This document shows positions 9,216 through 17,738 of a stretch of DNA of 47,922 nt, piece by piece. Position numbers and translations under genes: made by a program. Positions within the stretch are counted from its first letter, which is position 1, and each line of letters opens with the position of its first letter. Origin of the DNA: JANRIG01 sp033765235 (GTDB lineage Bacteria > Bacteroidota > Bacteroidia > Cytophagales > UBA9547); NCBI GenBank assembly GCA_033765235.1, contig JANRIG010000001.1, positions 1-47,922 on the forward strand, in the 5' to 3' direction. The notes beneath the pieces are model-generated. The model was not told where the DNA came from and did no database searches. It saw nothing but the letters and a program-made list of their open reading frames with translations.

Positions 9216-12200
9216 ATGTATAAACTGTCGTTCTTTATAATATTTTTATTGTTTTTTAGGGTAATACTAGCGCAATATTTATATCAATCAGGCAAAATAT
9301 TTATAAAATTCAAAACCTCAACTACGCTCCAAAATATAGATTATACTAAAAATACATTTACATTATCAAACAAAAAATATAACATAGAGCATGTATTTCA
9401 CAAATACAAAGTAAAATCTGTAAAAAAAACCTCTAAACTCAAAGCCCCATCACTTCAAAATATATACACCATTACATTTGAAGATACCGCTAGTACAGAC
9501 TTGTTTATCAATGAATTAATAAAATTTTTAAATATAGAATATGCCGAGCGTGCACCATTGGATGTAGCTAATTTTACACCCAACGATTTGCACCCCAATC
9601 AGTGGAACCTGCTCAAAATACAAGCACCGCAGGCATGGGACTTAAGCACAGGCACCTCATCTGTGGTGGTAGCCATTGTGGATGATGCCGTGCTCACCAC
9701 ACACGAAGACTTGCAAGCATCTATTTGGGTAAATACTGGTGAAATAGCAAACAATAGCTTGGATGATGACAACAACGGATATGTAGATGACGTGAACGGA
9801 TATGATTTGGCAGACAATGACAATAATCCCAACCCTCCTGCGGGGGCAAACAATTTCTCGCACGGCACCCACTGTGCAGGCATAGCAGCTGCTACATCGC
9901 ACAATGGCAGAGGTATAGCTTCGCCGGGGTACAGTGTGAAAATATTGCCTGTAAAGACCAAATACAGCTCCACATCAGACCCTTATTTGCATGCTACTTA
10001 TGAAGGGGTGGAGTATGCCATTGCAGCAGGTGCAGATGTAATAAGTATGTCGTACGGCAGCTCCAGATATTCACTTACCTATCAGACACTGTTTAACTAT
10101 GCGCATTCGCAAGGCATAGTGTTGGTAGCTGCTGCGGGCAATAATAATTCATCATCACCATTCTATCCTGCCTCCTACAATCATGTAATATCTGTAGGGT
10201 CTACAGGCCAAAATGATGTAAAATCTACATTTTCCAACTATGGTAATAATATAGACATCATGGCACCCGGCTCAGGAATATGGAGCACTCTTGCCATGAG
10301 TAACTCATATTATGGTTATTACAGCGGCACATCCATGGCATGCCCATTAGTAGCCGGTGCTGCAGCATTGCTGCTTTCAAAAAACCCTATATTAAAACCC
10401 GATGAAATAGAAGCTTGTATAAAATCAGGTGCAGACAACATAAACACACTCAACCCTACCTATATAGGAATGTTGGGTGCAGGCAGGCTTAATCTTTATA
10501 ATTCTATATTGTGTGCTTCGTACAGCAACCATGCCAACTTTGCTGCTAACCCTGCCAAAGTATGTATTAATCAGGTACTTACTATTACAGATATGAGTGT
10601 AGGCACCATCACAGGTTATGTATGGTCGCTACCGGGAGGCACACCATCATATTCCACACTCAAAAACCCAATTGTAAGCTACCCATTTACAGGCAAATAT
10701 GATGTGTACCAAACAGTGACAGGAGTACAAAATACTACCCATGCCAAGATGCAATATATAGATGTTTATACACCCTCAGCCACCATTAGTGGCAATGCCA
10801 CTATTAATGCAGGACAAACAGCTTTTATCAGATTAGATTTTTCAGGTGTAGCTCCGTATGCATACACTATATCAGGCAATGGTAATTTATATATGGGTAA
10901 TAATATTAATTCCAATCCATATTATTTGGCTATGAGCCCCATTACTACCACCTCATATTTTTTCACCCAAGTAAAGGACAATAATTGCAATGGAAATATA
11001 TTTGGCGCATCTAATATTAATGTAACAACTACGTTATCTACTACATTAGGCGATAATATAACCGCAGGATTGTTAGGTCATTGGCCATTTAATGGAAACC
11101 CTAATGACGTAACTTCAAATAATAATCATGCACTGCCAAACGGTGCCGTACTCACTACAGACAGATTTGGGAATAATAACTCCGCTTACTATTTTGATGG
11201 TGTCAATGATTATATGACCCTTACAAAGCCACTTGTAGGAAGCAATTTTACAAATAAAATTACCATTTCAGTTTGGATATATGTAATGGGAAACGGAAAC
11301 AACTGGCCAAGGATAGTCATTGGAGGAAGAGTAAATGAAACATTTACATTTACACTCAAAAGTAATGCATCTAACATAATAGATGGCATATTGTGGCGAC
11401 CCAAAGGTGTTGGGGCAGGAGGTACAGATTTAGTCTCAAATACAGTATTAACTACAAACACTTGGTATCATCTTGTGGCATGGTACGATGGTAGTAAAGC
11501 AAAAATTTATATTAATGGAGTAAATAATGTAGAGATAAATGCCAGTGGTAATATCCCTTTAGAGTCTACTTTTCAAGGCGGAGCATTTGGGGGTGAAACA
11601 CTCGCTCACGAAGGAGGTTTTTTGCCTTCTTGGCTTCATGGCAAATTGGACGACATAAGGATATACAACAGGGCATTATCTGATTGTGAAATATTATCCA
11701 TATACAATGGTAATAATAGCTGTAATACTAATAATTTAGTAGCCCACTACCCCTTCTGCGGCAATGCCAACGATGTTAGTGGCAATTCATTACACGCCAA
11801 TGTAGTAAATGCAACACTCGCCAGTGATAAAAGCGGTAATATGAGCGCTTATACATTTAATGGAACCAATGCATATATAGTAACCCCCAATTCAACAATT
11901 TTAGGAGTTAAAAATTCCGGTAGCATTGCAATATGGGCAAAGCGTACGAACTGGACTTCATTGCCACCTGTAGATCATCAATTTATTAACAATAATTTAA
12001 CGGCGCCATCCACTTGTATACATTTATCGTTTCACTATAGTTTTGGTTTGCATTTTAGATATAGTTGTGGTGGCACTACTTATGTCAGTTCAAACATACA
12101 TCAAACTTGGGCTGATAACTCTTGGCATCATATAGTAGCAAAATGGGAGCCATCATCTGTAGCAGGGAGCACACTTATATCATTATATGCTGACGGGCAA

Positions 12201-15200
12201 TTTCAAGATAGTAAGATATTAGATATAGTAATAACTAGTAGCTCTACTACTTGGAATATAGGAAAATACATTGCCTTAACGCACCAAGAATGGCTAAATG
12301 GTGTTATTGACGATGTAAAAATATACAGTAGAGCACTGTCAGCCTCAGATATTACCGCTCTTTATAATGAATCAGACCATTGCAAAACCGGCACACTTGT
12401 AGCCCACTACCCCTTCTGCGGCAATGCCAATGATGTAAGCGGGAATAACTATCATGGTACCGTGAGCGGAGCTACATATATTACAAATAGATTTAATACC
12501 CCATTGAGTGCCATATCACTCTCTGGTACAGGAACTATGGTCACAACACTTCCGGGAGTAAGTGGCAGTGGAGCCAGATCTATTTCTTTGTGGATAAAAC
12601 CTGATGCTCAAAAAACATCTCAGTCTTTTTTATTTTGGTATGGCAGGGGCGGCGCTGATGCTATAGGCAACCCGGCTTACTATAATCAACAATTTACTGC
12701 AAGAATAAATTATGGTCCAAATTCTGATATGGCTATAGATATTAATAGTGCCGCTATTTCAAAGAAAAATTCAAGTACAAACTTATATGACGGCAACTGG
12801 CACCATTTAGTATATGTGGTGAATAATGTACCTAATGCAAGTTTAAATGATACCAAATTTTATGTAGACAATGTGTTGCAATCTACCATAGTTACCAATG
12901 TCAGTGCTTCTAATGTGATAAATACACAAATACCTCCTACATCAAGTGCATTTGCCTTCCGGTTGGGTTATACATTATCCAGTAACCTATATAATTATCA
13001 AGGTGCTATTGATGATGTACGGTTTTACGATTATGAACTTAATAGTAACGAAATAAGCACTTTATATAATGAATCAGACCATTGCCAAACCGGCACACTT
13101 GTAGCCCACTACCCCTTCTGTGGCAATGCCAATGATGTGAGCGGGAACTCATTACATGCCGATGTAGTAAATGCAACCCTCACTAGCGATAAAAACGGCA
13201 ATAATATGAGTGCATATACCTTTAATGGAACCAATGCATACATATCTACTCCATTTTCATCTCTTTTAGGTGTAAATTACCAAGGTACTTTAGCCTTATG
13301 GGTTAAGCGCGCTAACTGGACATCACTACCTTCTGTGGACAATGAATTTATTAACAACAATGTATCCTACCCTAATTCATTTTGTATATATTTATCTTTT
13401 CATCATGTAGAAGGGTTGCATTTCAGGTACTCATTAGGTGGATTTGATTATATTAGTTCTAACATTTATCAAAGTTGGGGCCCTAATTCATGGCACCATA
13501 TAGTAGCCAAATGGGAGCCATCATCTGCACCCGCCAGCACGTTCATATCACTCTATGCAGACGGGCAATATCTGTCTGGAAAAGTAATAACACAAGCTAT
13601 AAACTATAATAATTATATCTATTCCTCATGGCATATAGGTAAATATCTTACTCCTACTCATCAAGAATGGCTTAACGGTGCTATAGATGATGTAAGAATA
13701 TATAACTATGCATTATCAGCATCAGCAATATCAACACTGTATTCGCAATATTACACTTGTTGCACGACGGGAAACTTTTCATTGGCAGGTGCTAATACTG
13801 TATGCCTTGGGCAAACAGCCAATTACATCCTCACTAATAGCACATTATCAGGCGTATCATACACAGTGTCAGGGGGTAGTATCATCACACAATCTAATCA
13901 AAGCATACAAATAAAATGGACATTGCCCGGCAATAACCTTATCTTGGCTCGTGAAACGGTGTGCGGGCTCTCGGCATCTATGAATGTAAACGTAACCTGT
14001 TGCCCAAGTGCTGCATCAAGCATAAGTGGGGCATCCTCTGCTTGCCTCAAAGACTATGAATATTATTATGAAATAGACAACCCACTTCCTGTATTATATA
14101 CCTGGACGGTGACAGGTGGCATATTTAGGCAGTTGGCAAGTGGCTTTATAGCAGTGACGTGGACAAATGCAGGCAACAACCTGATAACCGCTAAAAATAC
14201 GTTATGTAATATTACATTACTAAAAATCGTAAATGTATCTTGCTGTGGCACATCAACTATATCAGTGTCAGGACCTAACTCTGTGTGCCTCAATACCTAC
14301 AATGTATATAACCCGTCCGATATATCATTGTCAGACAATTTCAGCTGGACTGTGACAGGCGCATCTTACACATTGGTAAATGCCTATACGCTAAGCATTT
14401 TGGCCACCAATTTATCACCCTATCAAATACATGTGCGCGAAAACAAATGTGGAGCCTATGCGCAAACCTCAGTTAATGTGACTGACTGTAACAATAGCAT
14501 AGTACTCAGCATTTCAGGTCCTAATACCTTTCCGGTGTGTTATAACAATTCTTATTTTTATACTATAAATAATACCAATGGTTTATACGCTTGGACTGTA
14601 GCAGGAGGCAAAATAATCACCTATCAAAATCAGCAAATCATTGTAGGCTTCACTACCCTGAGCCCAATAGTGATATATGTTAAAGATTTGAATACCAATA
14701 ATATTTATACTAAAACTATATCAGGGATATGCTGCCCTAATGAAAGCAAAGCTATAGCCGGCAACAACTCGTCATGCTATCAAAATAGTGGCTCATACTC
14801 TGTGAGCCCGGTGTATGAATTAGAAAAGTACAATTTTAGCTTATCCGGAGGTTATTTTGACATGTTGGACAAAAATATATTGCAAGTAGTATGGACAAGC
14901 ACAGGCACACACCTTTTGCAGGCCACCGAAACTACATGCGGAATCAATATTGCCAAATCTATACAAATAAATTGCTGCAATATGATAGCAGGCAACAATC
15001 GTATAAAAGGAGAAAAATTGGTATGCAATAATAAAACCTATGAATATCAAATATTAAACCCACTCAGTAATGTACTTTATGAATGGGACAGCAATGATGC
15101 AAAAATAATATCCAATACACCAAACACTGCCACCCTATCATGGACAGGCGCAAACTACATGGCAGCCACTGCCAAATCGGGCAACAGCCTATGTGCAGAT

Positions 15201-15701
15201 ATGGTACAGATAGACTCTGTAAAATATGTTGCAGAAAATATCACTGCAAACTTAGGCCCTGATATTCAAGTATATTGTGCCAATAGTGTACTTAATGTAC
15301 CTACTGGTACCCAAGGTAAAATACATTGGAGCACGGGCGATACTACTGCACAAATAACACTGAGCAAGAGTGGCAGCTATATAGTGACCATTACAGGCAA
15401 ATGCACTTTTGCAACAGACTCTGTGATATACACCAAAATAGAAATACCCGAAAAAATACCCAATATCATTACCCCAAATAATGATGATATGAATGAAAAA
15501 TTTATCATTGAAGGTTGTATAGCTCAAAATACCTCTGTAGAACTCACCATATTTTCACGATGGGGCACTATAGTATATGAAGATAAAAAATATACAGGCA
15601 ACTGGGATGCCAATTCTGTGCAAGATGGCGTGTATTTTTATCATATATTTAACCCTAATCTAAATTTAGAACGCAGAGGTTGGGTAGTGATACAGCGTTG
15701 A
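9216..15701 (+). CDS. Giant secreted S8 subtilase with PKD, four LamG and cysteine-pair repeats, T9SS-type C-terminus
   Basis: 2161 residues. A signal peptide (first ~20 residues) precedes a propeptide-like region and an S8 protease domain with catalytic D156 (V-A-I-V-D-D), H216 (S-H-G-T-H-C-A-G), the A-A-G-N-N oxyanion segment and S373 (G-T-S-M-A-C-P). A PKD-like domain follows at about 435-525. Four LamG/concanavalin-like domains span about 615-1515, then five or six Ig/PKD-like repeats of about 80 residues separated by Cys-Cys pairs. The last ~85 residues (I-I-T-P-N-N-D through I-F-S-R-W-G to a basic end) match the gliding-motility-associated C-terminal domain used for T9SS export. The LamG domains may bind glycans. 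Expected to be a cell-surface or released protease; substrate unknown. Confidence 0.93.
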   Translation: MYKLSFFIIFLLFFRVILAQYLYQSGKIFIKFKTSTTLQNIDYTKNTFTLSNKKYNIEHVFHKYKVKSVKKTSKLKAPSLQNIYTITFEDTASTDLFINELIKFLNIEYAERAPLDVANFTPNDLHPNQWNLLKIQAPQAWDLSTGTSSVVVAIVDDAVLTTHEDLQASIWVNTGEIANNSLDDDNNGYVDDVNGYDLADNDNNPNPPAGANNFSHGTHCAGIAAATSHNGRGIASPGYSVKILPVKTKYSSTSDPYLHATYEGVEYAIAAGADVISMSYGSSRYSLTYQTLFNYAHSQGIVLVAAAGNNNSSSPFYPASYNHVISVGSTGQNDVKSTFSNYGNNIDIMAPGSGIWSTLAMSNSYYGYYSGTSMACPLVAGAAALLLSKNPILKPDEIEACIKSGADNINTLNPTYIGMLGAGRLNLYNSILCASYSNHANFAANPAKVCINQVLTITDMSVGTITGYVWSLPGGTPSYSTLKNPIVSYPFTGKYDVYQTVTGVQNTTHAKMQYIDVYTPSATISGNATINAGQTAFIRLDFSGVAPYAYTISGNGNLYMGNNINSNPYYLAMSPITTTSYFFTQVKDNNCNGNIFGASNINVTTTLSTTLGDNITAGLLGHWPFNGNPNDVTSNNNHALPNGAVLTTDRFGNNNSAYYFDGVNDYMTLTKPLVGSNFTNKITISVWIYVMGNGNNWPRIVIGGRVNETFTFTLKSNASNIIDGILWRPKGVGAGGTDLVSNTVLTTNTWYHLVAWYDGSKAKIYINGVNNVEINASGNIPLESTFQGGAFGGETLAHEGGFLPSWLHGKLDDIRIYNRALSDCEILSIYNGNNSCNTNNLVAHYPFCGNANDVSGNSLHANVVNATLASDKSGNMSAYTFNGTNAYIVTPNSTILGVKNSGSIAIWAKRTNWTSLPPVDHQFINNNLTAPSTCIHLSFHYSFGLHFRYSCGGTTYVSSNIHQTWADNSWHHIVAKWEPSSVAGSTLISLYADGQFQDSKILDIVITSSSTTWNIGKYIALTHQEWLNGVIDDVKIYSRALSASDITALYNESDHCKTGTLVAHYPFCGNANDVSGNNYHGTVSGATYITNRFNTPLSAISLSGTGTMVTTLPGVSGSGARSISLWIKPDAQKTSQSFLFWYGRGGADAIGNPAYYNQQFTARINYGPNSDMAIDINSAAISKKNSSTNLYDGNWHHLVYVVNNVPNASLNDTKFYVDNVLQSTIVTNVSASNVINTQIPPTSSAFAFRLGYTLSSNLYNYQGAIDDVRFYDYELNSNEISTLYNESDHCQTGTLVAHYPFCGNANDVSGNSLHADVVNATLTSDKNGNNMSAYTFNGTNAYISTPFSSLLGVNYQGTLALWVKRANWTSLPSVDNEFINNNVSYPNSFCIYLSFHHVEGLHFRYSLGGFDYISSNIYQSWGPNSWHHIVAKWEPSSAPASTFISLYADGQYLSGKVITQAINYNNYIYSSWHIGKYLTPTHQEWLNGAIDDVRIYNYALSASAISTLYSQYYTCCTTGNFSLAGANTVCLGQTANYILTNSTLSGVSYTVSGGSIITQSNQSIQIKWTLPGNNLILARETVCGLSASMNVNVTCCPSAASSISGASSACLKDYEYYYEIDNPLPVLYTWTVTGGIFRQLASGFIAVTWTNAGNNLITAKNTLCNITLLKIVNVSCCGTSTISVSGPNSVCLNTYNVYNPSDISLSDNFSWTVTGASYTLVNAYTLSILATNLSPYQIHVRENKCGAYAQTSVNVTDCNNSIVLSISGPNTFPVCYNNSYFYTINNTNGLYAWTVAGGKIITYQNQQIIVGFTTLSPIVIYVKDLNTNNIYTKTISGICCPNESKAIAGNNSSCYQNSGSYSVSPVYELEKYNFSLSGGYFDMLDKNILQVVWTSTGTHLLQATETTCGINIAKSIQINCCNMIAGNNRIKGEKLVCNNKTYEYQILNPLSNVLYEWDSNDAKIISNTPNTATLSWTGANYMAATAKSGNSLCADMVQIDSVKYVAENITANLGPDIQVYCANSVLNVPTGTQGKIHWSTGDTTAQITLSKSGSYIVTITGKCTFATDSVIYTKIEIPEKIPNIITPNNDDMNEKFIIEGCIAQNTSVELTIFSRWGTIVYEDKKYTGNWDANSVQDGVYFYHIFNPNLNLERRGWVVIQR
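11064..13755 (+). repeat. Four tandem LamG-domain coding units
   Basis: Units begin near 11064, 11739, 12399 and 13101, each about 640-700 nt. Each protein unit starts with L-(V/L)-(A/G)-H-(Y/W)-P-F and ends with I-D-D-(V/I)-(K/R)-(I/F)-Y. Units 2 and 4 are visibly closest to each other, sharing long runs such as N-A-T-L-x-S-D-K and W-H-H-I-V-A-K-W-E-P-S-S. Units 1 and 3 are more diverged. Confidence 0.85.
13760..15200 (+). repeat. Ig/PKD-like repeats with Cys-Cys boundary pairs
   Basis: Five or six degenerate units of about 80 residues. Boundaries carry adjacent cysteines (T-C-C-T, T-C-C-P, S-C-C-G, I-C-C-P, N-C-C-N). Each unit has another cysteine about 12-15 residues in, a central W-T-V-x-G-G or similar strand, and a late cysteine. 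The degenerate DNA shows no long identity, so this is an old duplication. Confidence 0.75.
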
Positions 15702-15702
15702 C

Positions 15703-15728
15703 AATATTATTAGTCCATAATATTTTTT
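15703..15728 (+). terminator. Rho-independent terminator after the subtilase gene
   Basis: A perfect 8-bp stem AATATTAT/ATAATATT (15703-15710 and 15717-15724) with loop TAGTCC is followed directly by a T run. It starts 2 nt after the subtilase stop. Its left arm and loop contain the stop codon of the convergent nuoN gene (15710-15712). It is AT-only in the stem, so it is weak by energy. Confidence 0.6.
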
Positions 15729-17221
15729 ATAAAATCAATCAATGGAGTTGGATAAAAAAACAACCCTGTGATGATAATTGCAAATACTGCACCCGCCACA
15801 TATGTATGATTTTTGATACTTACATGCACCTCTGACATAGGTTTAAAAAACATATAATAAGGTATTTTTACGTAATAAAATAATGACAGCACAGTATTGG
15901 CAGCTGCTGCCAGCAGCACTACCAAGAATATACGCTCACCCGTAGTTTGATAATCTTCCCATAGCGAACTGAATATTAAAAACTTACCTGTAAAGCCTAC
16001 CGTAGGTGGCAGCCCTGTGAGTGATATAAGTATGATAATCAAAAAAATACCCCAAATAGGATATTTTATGCCCACACCTCTGAATACGTCAAAACTTTCA
16101 GATTTGGCACTATCCATTATCCTATCTGTCAAGTAAAATATACCAAAGCTCATGATAATATAGGTAGCTACATAAAAATAAAAAGTATCGAGTGCAAACT
16201 CTGACAGCAGGCAAAATGGCATGAGTATGAAACCAGATTGAGCTATGGCTGAGTAGCCGAGCATACGTTTTACATTAGTTTGAAAAAATGCTGCCATATT
16301 TGCCCATGTAGTTGTCACTACTGCCAAAATACCAATAATGATGTGTGAATTGAGCACTTTGCCCCACAAAACAATCTCAACTTCAGCAAAATACATCAAA
16401 ATATTGACTAATAGTCCAAATCCTGCAATTTTGGTAATAGTAGAAAAAAATGCTATCAAAGGTGCCGGAGTAGCCTCATATACATCAGGTGTCCAGATAT
16501 GAAACGGAAAAATAGATGTTTTGAACATAATACCTGATAGCAACATGACCAACACTGCCAGTCGGGCTATGGCACTCACAGATGCAAAAGCTTCAAAATA
16601 TTGATTGTCATAAAATGTGAATGCTCCTGTGATACCATACGACAGACTTATGCCATAAAGCATAATGGCTGATGAAAACATGCCGAATATCAGGTACTTA
16701 GCCGATGCCTCAGCAGTTTTTTTATTATTCACCACCGCTACTAATATATAGGAGCACACAGATATCATTTCTAATGATATAAATGCCATAAAAAAATCTG
16801 ATGACATCACCATAAGGTTTGAGCCCAATATTACCGCCAATATGAGCATGTAATATTCAAAATGTACGGATGTAAATTTGCGTGTATAGCTGTTATACTC
16901 AGTGAGCAGCAATGCAAACAGGCCGCAAAATTTGAATAGTATCTTCAAAAACACATTTTGCTCATTGATAAACAGCATTTTACCAAAAAAATAAATGGCT
17001 TGATTTTGCTCATAAAAATATTGAAGTTGCAGCACAGTATAATACATGCTCAAACATAAAGCAGCCAAATATATAGCTATCACTATGCTTTTTTGCTTAT
17101 TTTTGGCTACCAAACCTGACAATGGAATGATGAGCAGGCAAGCACACATGACCAACTCAGGGAGCAAATAACCTCCTCCTGCCAGCACCTCAATAATAGA
17201 GCCTGTAATGCTTTCTTTCAT
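15710..17221 (-). CDS. nuoN: NADH-quinone oxidoreductase subunit N
   Basis: 503 residues, about 14 hydrophobic helices, the expected length and topology for the Mrp-antiporter-like subunit N of complex I. Diagnostic stretches include S-L-E-M-I-S-V-C-S-Y-I-L, F-P-F-H-I-W-T-P-D-V-Y-E, the A-P-x-P-L-I-A-F lysine/glutamate channel region, and M-L-G-Y-S-A-I-A-Q. It acts in the inner membrane, pumping protons as part of NADH oxidation. It is normally the last gene of a long nuo operon, but here the upstream neighbour is divergent gcvH, so it stands apart from the rest of complex I. Confidence 0.95.
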   Translation of the reverse strand: MKESITGSIIEVLAGGGYLLPELVMCACLLIIPLSGLVAKNKQKSIVIAIYLAALCLSMYYTVLQLQYFYEQNQAIYFFGKMLFINEQNVFLKILFKFCGLFALLLTEYNSYTRKFTSVHFEYYMLILAVILGSNLMVMSSDFFMAFISLEMISVCSYILVAVVNNKKTAEASAKYLIFGMFSSAIMLYGISLSYGITGAFTFYDNQYFEAFASVSAIARLAVLVMLLSGIMFKTSIFPFHIWTPDVYEATPAPLIAFFSTITKIAGFGLLVNILMYFAEVEIVLWGKVLNSHIIIGILAVVTTTWANMAAFFQTNVKRMLGYSAIAQSGFILMPFCLLSEFALDTFYFYVATYIIMSFGIFYLTDRIMDSAKSESFDVFRGVGIKYPIWGIFLIIILISLTGLPPTVGFTGKFLIFSSLWEDYQTTGERIFLVVLLAAAANTVLSLFYYVKIPYYMFFKPMSEVHVSIKNHTYVAGAVFAIIITGLFFYPTPLIDFIKNIMD

Positions 17222-17225
17222 GTCA

Positions 17226-17257
17226 CAAAACTAATTATTAAAAAATTCTATACACAA
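17226..17257 (-). promoter_or_regulatory. Bacteroidota promoter of nuoN (-33 and -7)
   Basis: On the minus strand TTG (17257-17255), a 21-nt spacer and TAGTTTTG (17233-17226) match the TTG-N19-21-TAnnTTTG consensus. The -7 element ends only 4 nt before the ATG codon (17221-17219), so the transcript would be leaderless or nearly so. Confidence 0.55.
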
Positions 17258-17270
17258 AAATCATTTTTTA

Positions 17271-17278
17271 TAGTTTTG
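17271..17278 (+). promoter_or_regulatory. Bacteroidota -7 element for gcvH
   Basis: TAGTTTTG matches TAnnTTTG exactly, 23 nt upstream of the gcvH ATG. The expected -33 position (about 17248-17250) has no TTG and falls inside the divergent nuoN promoter region. Confidence 0.5.
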
Positions 17279-17301
17279 TATCAAATGTAAATGAAAAATA
17301 A

Positions 17302-17685
17302 ATGAGCTTTCCAGCAGATTTGAAATATTCTAAAGACCATGAATGGATAAAAACATTGCCAAACAACGAAGCTTTGGTAGGCATCACTGACTTTGCTCAA
17401 GGTGAATTGGGCGATATTGTATTTGTGGATATCAACACAGTAGGCAAAAGCGTACAACAATTTGACATATTTGGTACAGTAGAGGCCGTGAAGACAGTTT
17501 CTGACCTTTTTTTGCCTGTGTCAGGTACTATAAATGAAATAAATGCTGCCATAAATGCTAAACCTGAGTTGGTAAATACAGACCCATATGGCGAAGGTTG
17601 GATTGTGAAAATAAAAATGACTAACCCCAATGAGCTTAATACCCTGTTATCAGCAGAGCAATACGCAGCTTTGGTAAGTCATTGA
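17302..17685 (+). CDS. gcvH: Glycine cleavage system H protein
   Basis: 127 residues, the standard GcvH length. It shuttles the aminomethyl group between the P, T and L proteins of glycine cleavage on a lipoyl arm. The lipoylation site is K64 in G-T-V-E-A-V-K-T-V-S-D, where many homologues have E-S-V-K. The N-terminal D-H-E-W, the G-I-T-D-x-A-Q-x-x-L-G-D-I segment and the C-terminal Y-G-E-G-W-I are all present. It is cytoplasmic. It is monocistronic here, with promoter and terminator both visible; gcvP and gcvT are not in the window. Confidence 0.97.
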   Translation: MSFPADLKYSKDHEWIKTLPNNEALVGITDFAQGELGDIVFVDINTVGKSVQQFDIFGTVEAVKTVSDLFLPVSGTINEINAAINAKPELVNTDPYGEGWIVKIKMTNPNELNTLLSAEQYAALVSH

Positions 17686-17732
17686 TGTAAAAATATTGAT
17701 TGCATAGCAAATATTACATCAAAATTATTTTT
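17683..17732. terminator. Bidirectional terminator between gcvH and the barrel receptor
   Basis: A perfect 8-bp outer stem TGATGTAA/TTACATCA (17683-17690 and 17714-17721) includes the gcvH stop codon. A second, imperfect inner pairing of AT-rich bases extends it. A T-rich tract follows at 17725-17732. The A run inside also supplies a T run for the opposite strand, so it can serve both convergent genes. Confidence 0.6.
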
Positions 17733-17738
17733 ACCGGA

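Noticed and set aside
11739..13755. LamG repeats as an assembly duplication
   Set aside because: Outside the short linkers the units differ at many positions, so they are real diverged domains.
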